Shown here: piece by piece, positions 6,009 through 10,855 of the stretch
How the letters are laid out: each line of letters starts with the position of its first letter
Numbering within the stretch: the stretch's first letter is position 1
DNA from: Nitrospirae bacterium GWC2_42_7
Lineage (GTDB): Bacteria; Nitrospirota; Thermodesulfovibrionia; Thermodesulfovibrionales; UBA6898
Assembly (NCBI GenBank): GCA_001803645.1
Contig: MHDW01000212.1
Coordinates: 1-10,855, forward strand
Reading direction: 5' to 3'
DNA length: 10,855 nt
Program-made: the position numbers and the translations under genes
The notes under the pieces: generated by a model
Databases searched by the model: none
The model's input: the letters and a program-made list of their open reading frames with translations, nothing else
Told to the model about the DNA's origin: nothing

Positions 6009-6112
6009 ACACTGAGACTTTTGCAAAAGCCTCAGCTGGCAAAGAATATAAGGATGCTATAAAATATGCAATCCGTGCAGGATTAGATCGAATTGACGGG
6101 GTGAATGTATGA
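6005..6112 (+). CDS. 35-residue ORF translationally coupled on both sides
   Basis: An ATG at 6005 overlaps the bioF stop as ATGA (6005-6008), and its TGA at 6110-6112 overlaps the next gene's ATG in the same way (6109-6112). The 35-residue product begins MNTETFAKASAGKEYKDAI and continues with an amphipathic, probably helical stretch ending in GLDRIDGVNV. GAAAGAGG lies immediately upstream, closer than ideal. I do not recognise a family. Four-base overlaps at both ends are typical of genes translated by coupling within an operon, which is the argument that it is real; it could also be a remnant of a larger gene or merely an open spacer that keeps ribosomes moving into the downstream gene. Confidence 0.45.
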   Translation: MNTETFAKASAGKEYKDAIKYAIRAGLDRIDGVNV

Positions 6113-7488
6113 AGCTAAGATTTTTGGGCGGCGCAAGGACAGTGACAGGCACATGTTTTTATCTGGTCAGAGGAAAAAATAAGATACTTGTGGACTGCGG
6201 TATGTATCAGGGGCCTAATGCAGCCGAGGTGAACAGAAATAAATTTGAATTCGACCCTTCAGAGATAGATTGTTTATTTCTTACCCATTCACACCTTGAC
6301 CATGTGGGGCTTGTTCCAAAACTTATCCGGGAGGGTTTTACAGGCAAGATAATAACCACTTCTGCTGCAGCTGATATTACGGAGCTGATACTTTATGATG
6401 CTGCCCATATACAGGAGACTGATACTGAATGGCATAACAGAAAGGCGTTGAGATCAGGGTCCCCTATTATCGAACCCTTATATACAAGAAGAGATGTGGA
6501 CAATGTTTTACCATTGATCGAGAGAAAAAACTACGGCAAGATAGAGAAGCTCTGCGAAGGAATAAGATACAGATTTGTGGATGCAGGGCATATTCTTGGT
6601 TCTTCTTCTCTCGAATTGTGGTATATAGACGGCACAGGAGAAAAGAAGATAGTCTTTTCAGGAGATATCGGAAAAAAGGAGAACCCGATAGTGCATGACC
6701 CTGTTTTTGTTGAAGAGACAGATTATCTCACTATAGAATCCACATACGGCAACAGGAACCACAAGGGCATGGAGGCATCCATTGACGAGCTTGTTGAAGT
6801 GATCAAATCAACTTTTAAAAAGGGCGGAAACGTGATAATTCCTTCTTTTGCTCTCGGAAGGACACAGGACCTTCTCTATATCTTAAATAAGCTTGTGAAA
6901 GAGGACAGGCTTTTCAGAATTAATGTTTATATAGACAGCCCTCTTGCTGAGAGAATAACAAAAGTCTATGCCGCGCATCCTGAGTATTTTGAGGCAGGAG
7001 CAAAAGAATTATTCAATCTCGAAAGCAGGGATGCGCTAAGGTTACATTTCACCAGAAGGATCGATGACTCGATAGCGCTTAACAGGATAAAAAGGGAAGC
7101 TATCATTATCGCGAGTTCAGGAATGTGTGAAGGCGGAAGGGTAAAACACCATCTAAAACATAATCTCTGGAGAAAAGAGAGCAGCATAGTATTTGTCGGT
7201 TTTCAGGCGCATGGCACACTCGGAAGAGAGATCGTGGACGGCAAGAAGATTGTGGAAGTGCTTGGCGAGGACATTGTTGTCAGGGCAGGAATACATACTC
7301 TTGGAGGGTTCTCTGCTCATGCTGATAAGGATGAGCTGATGGAATGGATATCCATGTTCAAGAACTCTCCTGAAATTTTTGTGGTGCACGGCGAAGAAAA
7401 AGCATCGCTTGATTTTCAGGCTTTGGTAAATGAGAGATTTGGGTATAAGACCCATGTGCCGGAAAAAGGACAGGAGTTTGAGATATGA
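6109..7488 (+). CDS. MBL-fold beta-CASP RNase (CPSF73/YSH1-like RNA metallohydrolase)
   Basis: The 459-residue protein starts with KLRFLGGARTVTGTCFYL and carries the metallo-beta-lactamase zinc motifs HSHLDH (60-65: His60, His62, Asp64, His65), AGHILGS (His161) and SGDIG (Asp186). Beta-CASP features follow: IESTYGN with Glu210 (motif A), FALGRTQDLLY (248-257), ASSGMCEGGRVKHHL (335-349), GGFSAHADKDEL with His404 (motif B), and VVHGEE with His427 (motif C). All catalytic positions are intact and the length is normal for the family. Such enzymes are zinc-dependent cytoplasmic RNA endo- or 5' exonucleases related to CPSF73; the bacterial role is mostly RNA processing or turnover. GGGGTG (6098-6103) is the ribosome site. 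It is the last gene of the bioF unit, with no obvious metabolic link to biotin. Confidence 0.92.
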   Translation: MKLRFLGGARTVTGTCFYLVRGKNKILVDCGMYQGPNAAEVNRNKFEFDPSEIDCLFLTHSHLDHVGLVPKLIREGFTGKIITTSAAADITELILYDAAHIQETDTEWHNRKALRSGSPIIEPLYTRRDVDNVLPLIERKNYGKIEKLCEGIRYRFVDAGHILGSSSLELWYIDGTGEKKIVFSGDIGKKENPIVHDPVFVEETDYLTIESTYGNRNHKGMEASIDELVEVIKSTFKKGGNVIIPSFALGRTQDLLYILNKLVKEDRLFRINVYIDSPLAERITKVYAAHPEYFEAGAKELFNLESRDALRLHFTRRIDDSIALNRIKREAIIIASSGMCEGGRVKHHLKHNLWRKESSIVFVGFQAHGTLGREIVDGKKIVEVLGEDIVVRAGIHTLGGFSAHADKDELMEWISMFKNSPEIFVVHGEEKASLDFQALVNERFGYKTHVPEKGQEFEI

Positions 7489-7524
7489 ATGCCGATCTAT
7501 TATAATAAATCATCTTAATAAAAT

Positions 7525-8241
7525 TTATTGATAAACCTCGATATAATCAATATGTGAGATAGAGCTTTCTCCTGTATTGTCCGAATCATTCATTATTGCT
7601 AGGCCCGCAATTGACGGCGGGTCTTCTCCAAAGGCTTTCTTATAGTCTTTAATGATATCGATCTTTTCTTCTATCCATTTTCCTGCATTTTCATCACCAG
7701 ACTCCAAAACCAGCATTTTTGATTCAGATGCAAAAGGGCTGATAATGATATTCTTATCATGTGTCCTGCTTTCCCATATATAATTCAAGCTGCTGTGCGG
7801 CGGATACTCTCCATAAATTGCTCTTGCAATCCCGTATTTCAACTTAGTTCCAAAAGATGCAACGGCAGGATCATATTTGAAAATAACATACACGCGGATC
7901 GGATAATCATCTCCTGACTTTTCGCCGGCATTTCCTTTTCGGTAAACGTTCCTTATCTTCCAGCGCCACCTTACGTTAGGATAGTCATAGACATTGAACT
8001 CTTTGTTGAGGAGCAGTCCTGAAGCCGAGGCATTGCTTTCAGCTTTCAGGTAACTGTTTATGCCTTCTTTTTCGATTGTGTATAAAGTATGTTTATTTAT
8101 TTTCGGAAAAAAGAGCGGTCTCCAGTTTTCGAGATTATTGAAATCTTCGCGAAAGAAGACTTTATGAGTATATGCATGGAGATATTCATTCAATAGAAAC
8201 AAAATCAGAAGTGATGAAATAATAATAATACCTGGTTTCAC
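7525..8241 (-). CDS. DUF3047 family exported protein
   Basis: The 238-residue product starts at GTG (8239-8241) with AGGAGG at 8246-8251 four bases upstream. Residues 1-23 are a signal peptide (MKPGIIIISSLLILFLLNEYL) with probable cleavage near HAYT, so the mature protein is periplasmic or envelope-associated. Family blocks include DFNNLENWRPLFFPK (33-47), YPNVRWRWKI (87-96), DDYPIRVYVIFKYDP (111-125), LNYIWES (152-158) and a C-terminal GLAIMNDSDNTGESS region before IDYIEVY. The alternating strands suggest a jelly-roll beta-sandwich, similar to carbohydrate-binding folds; function is unknown. It converges on the MBL RNase gene with only 36 AT-rich bases between them, and lies downstream of arsS on the same strand, separated by the palindromic repeat. 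Confidence 0.8.
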   Translation of the reverse strand: MKPGIIIISSLLILFLLNEYLHAYTHKVFFREDFNNLENWRPLFFPKINKHTLYTIEKEGINSYLKAESNASASGLLLNKEFNVYDYPNVRWRWKIRNVYRKGNAGEKSGDDYPIRVYVIFKYDPAVASFGTKLKYGIARAIYGEYPPHSSLNYIWESRTHDKNIIISPFASESKMLVLESGDENAGKWIEEKIDIIKDYKKAFGEDPPSIAGLAIMNDSDNTGESSISHIDYIEVYQ

Positions 8242-8284
8242 CCTCCCTCCTCTTTTGATTTATTAAATTTTCAATACCCAACAG

Positions 8285-8460
8285 TCTCTGCTGTGGGGTT
8301 TTCCTATAGTTCCCTCCCCCTTGAGGGGGGAGGGTGAGGGAGGGGGTGACTCAGTAGTTTCACCCTCTCCTTAATCCCCTCCTCTATGAGCCGTTGGCTC
8401 CGAGCCATAGGTCCTCAAGGGAGGGGAGATTTTAGATGTCCCGCCGTCTCTGCGGCGGGG
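8285..8460 (-). repeat. intergenic palindromic repeat, copy C (long form)
   Basis: On the minus strand this reads CCCCGCCGCAGAGACGGCGGG, then ATCTAAAATCTCCCCTCCC, a CCTATGGCTCGGAGCC spacer, GGGATTAAGGAGAGGGTGAAA and a terminal CCCTCCCCC hairpin (plus-strand arms 8312-8320 and 8326-8334). A further perfect hairpin has arms at 8440-8446 and 8453-8459. TCTCTGCTGTGGGG (8285-8298) is the exact reverse complement of 3922-3935, showing kinship with copy B. The whole 244-base gap between the arsS stop and the DUF3047 start is mostly this element, which would lie in the arsS 3' untranslated RNA. Confidence 0.75.
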
Positions 8461-8470
8461 AGTTTCATTT

Positions 8471-8486
8471 GCAGGCGACCGCCTGC
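8471..8486 (-). promoter_or_regulatory. bacterial SECIS element for ArsS
   Basis: On the minus strand GCAGGC (8486-8481) pairs perfectly with GCCTGC (8476-8471) across a GGUC tetraloop. The loop begins 23 bases after the in-frame UGA at 8506-8504. Bacterial SECIS hairpins need a stable upper stem, a small apical loop with G in the first two positions, and a UGA-to-loop distance of about 16-37 bases; all are met. The hairpin starts at the last base of the true TAG stop, so it constrains only untranslated sequence. Confidence 0.8.
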
Positions 8487-9439
8487 TAAGCGATTGCGCC
8501 TGTTCATGTTGACCCCTGACCGGCAGTACAACCATAACAGTGGTTGCCGACGCTTATTTCCCGTGCTTTAAGAAATTCATGATCAAAAACCCGAATGTGT
8601 TGAGGACAGGAATCATTAATATGAAGGCCGAGCACCTGATTAAAGTCACAATCATAAAGATATCCATCCCATCCTACACTTATGAGGTGCCTGCACATCA
8701 GAGCGTCTAACGTACATGGATTAAATGAGTCTTCCAATGTTTTCAGATATTTTCCCAAAGAACCTGTTTTATCGAGATGATCTTTAAATCTGCCGATAGG
8801 CATATTTGAAAAAGTAAAAAGATGGTTAAAGGTTATTTCATGCTGTGCCGCGAGTTCGCGACGGTAGTCCTCTTCAAGACTTTTTTGTTCAGGCGCTAGA
8901 AATGTGCCTGAAGGATTATAGACAAGATTCAGTTTTTTTTCGGAATTGCCGTTTTCATAACCAAGACTATTTAGGCGTTTTATCACCTCGATGCTCTTTC
9001 GAAAAGTCCCATCACCCCTAACCCTGTCCACACTGCTATTCATATAATAAGGAAGTGAGGCAGTTATCTCGACATCATGCTCCTGGTAAAATTCAGGCAG
9101 ATGTTCAAAACCCTTCTCAAAGAAGATTGTAAGATTCGAACGGACAATAACGTGGCAACCTTCTTTTTTTGCTGCTGTAACAAGATAGGTGAAATGCGGA
9201 TTCATTTCCGGAGCCCCGCCGGTTATATCAAGCGTTCTTATCTCATGCTTCTTTAACACGTCAAGGACCTGATCAACAATATCTTTTTCCATCATCTCGG
9301 TTCTGCCTGGACCTGCACTGACATGGCAATGTTTGCACGCCATATTACAGCGATAACCCACATTGTCCTGAAGCCGCTCTATTTCGATTGAATTCAGAGA
9401 GTTCTGCAGGACTTCGGATATCTTATTTTTAAATTCCAT
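8486..9439 (-). CDS. arsS: ArsS-type radical SAM selenoprotein with in-frame UGA (Sec312)
   Basis: This is a radical SAM enzyme of the arsenosugar-associated, Cys-rich/selenoprotein family (rSAM plus DUF3641-type C-terminus). The cluster motif is CNMACKHC (Cys31, Cys35, Cys38), followed by the SAM-binding DITGGAPEMNP (71-81). C-terminal cysteines are Cys242, Cys249, Cys264, Cys278, and Cys301/Cys304 in NHCYGCTAGQGST. A simple reading stops at TGA (8504-8506) after 311 residues, but family members continue with a Cys or Sec and a few small residues. Here the next codons read Thr-Gly-Ala-Ile-Ala and then TAG (8486-8488), and a SECIS-like hairpin follows. I therefore annotate TGA as selenocysteine 312 in a 317-residue protein. 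The ATG at 9437-9439 has no Shine-Dalgarno, and TATAAT lies only 11 bases upstream, so the message may be nearly leaderless. The divergent genes include a TIGR04283-type glycosyltransferase, which supports the pathway call. Confidence 0.85.
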
Positions 9440-9450
9440 TTACACTTTTT

Positions 9451-9478
9451 ATTATATCATGCATAAAAGATCAGTCCA
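9451..9478 (-). promoter_or_regulatory. putative arsS promoter with very short leader
   Basis: On the minus strand TATAAT (9456-9451) is a perfect -10, preceded after 16 bases by TGGACT (9478-9473), which matches the -35 consensus at four of six. Transcription would begin a few bases before the arsS ATG at 9439, which also lacks a ribosome binding site, suggesting a nearly leaderless message. Confidence 0.4.
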
Positions 9479-9555
9479 CTTGAATGGAATATTCTGTTGC
9501 GCACCCTTGGTTGAAGTATTAGCCCATCTTACAAAAGTGATTCTGGATAATAAAA

Positions 9556-9600
9556 CAACCCAATAAACCCAACAAACTCAACGAACCCAATAAACCCGAT
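9556..9600 (+). repeat. 9-bp minisatellite, five copies
   Basis: Five head-to-tail 9-mers run CAACCCAAT, AAACCCAAC, AAACTCAAC, GAACCCAAT, AAACCCGAT. They lie in the 270-base divergent gap between arsS and the desaturase gene. The rest of the gap (9440-9709) holds only candidate promoters and no ORF that I can support. Confidence 0.8.
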
Positions 9601-9603
9601 ATA

Positions 9604-9632
9604 TTGTGCATTGCAAATAAAAATCATACAAT
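9604..9632 (+). promoter_or_regulatory. possible promoter for the desaturase-glycosyltransferase unit
   Basis: TTGTGC (9604-9609) and TACAAT (9627-9632) are 17 bases apart; the -10 matches at five of six and the -35 only at three. It sits immediately after the minisatellite. The predicted leader of about 70 bases ends with AAGGAG, nine bases before the ATG at 9710. Confidence 0.3.
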
Positions 9633-9709
9633 ATTGATATGGCGAACCCTTTGAACATTATGAATAAAATGAATAGAGTGCCGGCATCCGTGATAAAGGA
9701 GACCGAACA

Positions 9710-10513
9710 ATGACAGACCTGAATATTATACTTCTTCGTGGACTGATCTCATGGGGAGGTTTTGCCCTTTTTCTTACAGCTGAACTGCTTAACCCCTATA
9801 GGAAACCATCAGTTCCAAAAACAAAGAGGATTATGACTAATTTATCCCTCACTATCCTGAACAGCGCTTTTATAAGTTTGCTTTTTTCTGCGCTTATTTT
9901 CAGTACAGCCTCCTATGTTACAGACAACAAGGCAGGTGTCCTGAATATGTCGAATATGCTGATGATGCCTTATTGGCTAAAAATTATAGTAGCGGTTATA
10001 TTCATGGACTTTATGCTATACATCTGGCATCTTCTCAATCATGAGATGCCCTTTTTCTGGCGTTTTCACCGTGTGCATCACAGTGACCTTAACATGGATG
10101 TTTCAACAGCAACGAGGTTCCATATCGGGGAGCTTTCCATCTCCGCTGTAATTAAGATAGGGCTTATCTTCTTCATTGGAGCTGATATTATCAGTGTTAT
10201 TATTTTCGAGAGTTTGCTCGTACTAACTGCACAGTTTCATCACAGCAGTCTCAAGGTGCCCGGATGGTTTGAAAAATATTTTTGGCTTGTTTTTGTGCCT
10301 CCTTCGATGCACCGCATCCACCATTCTGTTGTGTTAAAGGAGCGGAACACAAATTATGGAACGATCTTGTCGATATGGGACAGAATGTTCGGTACAATAC
10401 TTAAGGATATTGATCAGGATAAGATCATCATCGGAATGGGAGCCTATCATGAGCCGGATAAACTTAAACTCCGTCATCTGCTCTTAATGCCTTTCACAAG
10501 AGCTGTCAAATGA
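9710..10513 (+). CDS. sterol desaturase/fatty acid hydroxylase family membrane protein
   Basis: This 267-residue integral membrane protein has hydrophobic segments near 9-26, 45-68, 88-106, 142-165 and 163-175. The di-iron histidine motifs of the fatty acid hydroxylase superfamily (PF04116) are all present: HLLNH (His107, His111), HRVHH (His120, His123, His124), FHH (His177, His178) and HRIHH (His201, His204, His205). His138 in TRFH is another conserved position. Such enzymes use O2 and a di-iron centre to hydroxylate or desaturate lipid substrates at the membrane. AAGGAG precedes the ATG by nine bases. The stop overlaps the start of the next gene (ATGA, 10510-10513), so it is coupled to a TIGR04283-type glycosyltransferase, and it is divergent from arsS. 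A role in tailoring an arsenosugar lipid or another lipid is inference; sterol synthesis is not implied by the family name. Confidence 0.9.
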   Translation: MTDLNIILLRGLISWGGFALFLTAELLNPYRKPSVPKTKRIMTNLSLTILNSAFISLLFSALIFSTASYVTDNKAGVLNMSNMLMMPYWLKIIVAVIFMDFMLYIWHLLNHEMPFFWRFHRVHHSDLNMDVSTATRFHIGELSISAVIKIGLIFFIGADIISVIIFESLLVLTAQFHHSSLKVPGWFEKYFWLVFVPPSMHRIHHSVVLKERNTNYGTILSIWDRMFGTILKDIDQDKIIIGMGAYHEPDKLKLRHLLLMPFTRAVK

Positions 10514-10855
10514 TATCTGTCATAATTCCTGTTCTGAACGAGGAATATCATATTGCCGAATGCATAAAAGCGCTGAAGGCCGAAGCTTGCGAGATCATAA
10601 TTGCTGACGGAGGAAGCTCTGACAGGACAGTGGAAATCGCTGCATGCTTTGAAGAAGTGAAGGTCATCAGCACAGAAAAAGGTCGCGGCATTCAGATGAA
10701 TAAGGGAGCTGCAGCAGCAGGAGGAGAAATTCTGCTTTTCCTCCATGCAGACACGATGCCCGAAAAGGGCTGGGCAGGAGAAATTTTATCACTGTTTGAA
10801 GATGATTCTATATCAGGAGGCGCTTTCACTTTCAGCATTCAATCACCCGCATGGA
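10510..10855 (+). CDS. TIGR04283-type family 2 glycosyltransferase (N-terminal part)
   Basis: The ATG at 10510 overlaps the preceding stop by ATGA, and the frame is open to the window edge, giving 115 residues. The N-terminus has the GT-A fold pattern MISVIIPVLNEEYHIAECI, then EIIIADGGSSDRTVEIA (28-44), EKGRGIQMNKGAAAAGGEI with the family's typical Arg-Gly-x-Gln-Met-Asn block, and the metal-binding LLFLHADTMP (about 76-85), followed by SGGAF. This short-loop GT2 form matches TIGR04283, named as the rSAM/selenodomain-associated transferase and now linked to arsenosugar biosynthesis. It probably transfers a sugar from a nucleotide donor in the cytoplasm. The C-terminal half is beyond the window, so acceptor-side features cannot be judged. 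Confidence 0.88.
   Translation, partial: MISVIIPVLNEEYHIAECIKALKAEACEIIIADGGSSDRTVEIAACFEEVKVISTEKGRGIQMNKGAAAAGGEILLFLHADTMPEKGWAGEILSLFEDDSISGGAFTFSIQSPAW

Noticed and set aside
7485..7505. Tiny ORF overlapping the MBL RNase stop as ATGA
   Set aside because: It ends after six codons and has no support beyond the overlap.
8440..8459. Rho-independent terminator for arsS
   Set aside because: The 7-bp hairpin is strong but is followed by ACATCTAAAATC on the minus strand, without a U-tract; it is better seen as part of repeat copy C.
8386..8571. Plus-strand ORF of 61 codons
   Set aside because: It consists of repeat copy C, the SECIS hairpin and antisense arsS sequence, with no ribosome site.
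9005..9030. Another CCCCTAACCCTG repeat copy inside arsS
   Set aside because: It encodes the conserved VDRVRGDG segment of the radical SAM protein, so the resemblance is coincidental.
9556..9600. CRISPR-like repeat array
   Set aside because: Units of 9 bp without unique spacers are a minisatellite, not CRISPR repeats.

Overview
The window reads as a bacterial chromosome segment of moderate GC with dense short operons, clear AGGAGG ribosome binding sites and CCCCTCCC-type intergenic palindromes. The gene mix (type II NADH dehydrogenase-like flavoprotein, DUF6448, hemerythrin, CGGC-domain protein, selenoprotein-type ArsS) fits an anaerobic or microaerophilic Gram-negative such as Nitrospirota or Desulfobacterota. 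That placement is inference; no rRNA or tRNA is present to test it.

Layout. Positions 1-383 hold the C-terminal end of an FAD/NAD(P)-dependent oxidoreductase. Positions 473-1662 hold a two-gene unit: an exported His-rich DUF6448 protein and a hemerythrin-like di-iron protein. Positions 1726-3917 hold a putative operator/promoter, a DUF1460 (NlpC/P60-like) amidase without a signal peptide, and an AmpG-type permease. Together these two look like a peptidoglycan-fragment recycling pair. Positions 3922-4280 hold an intergenic palindrome cluster, then a compact unit with its own promoter, strong Shine-Dalgarno sequence, 23-codon Cys/Lys-rich ORF and hairpin terminator. A CGGC-domain protein converges on that terminator from the minus strand. 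Positions 4794-7488 hold bioF, a 35-codon ORF with ATGA overlaps at both ends, and a beta-CASP metallo-beta-lactamase RNase. Positions 7525-8241 (minus) encode an exported DUF3047 protein. Positions 8285-8460 carry another large palindromic repeat.

The standout is the right end. On the minus strand an ArsS-type radical SAM gene ends at an in-frame TGA (8504-8506). That TGA sits where the family has a Cys or selenocysteine. Five further codons lead to TAG, and a perfect 6-bp hairpin with a GGUC loop begins at that stop. This is a selenocysteine codon plus a bacterial SECIS element, so the real protein is 317 residues (8486-9439) and not 311. Divergently transcribed are a membrane sterol desaturase/fatty-acid hydroxylase family protein and, overlapping it by ATGA, the start of a TIGR04283-type glycosyltransferase. 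That glycosyltransferase family is known to travel with this radical SAM/selenoprotein in arsenosugar-type loci, so 8486-10855 is probably part of an arsenosugar (or related arsenic-containing metabolite) pathway that includes an unexpected membrane hydroxylase/desaturase.

Other structure: a 14-bp tandem duplication that adds about eight residues to BioF next to its active-site Asp, a five-copy 9-bp minisatellite between the divergent arsS and desaturase genes, and two perfect inverted repeats (11 and 12 bp) upstream of regulated-looking genes.
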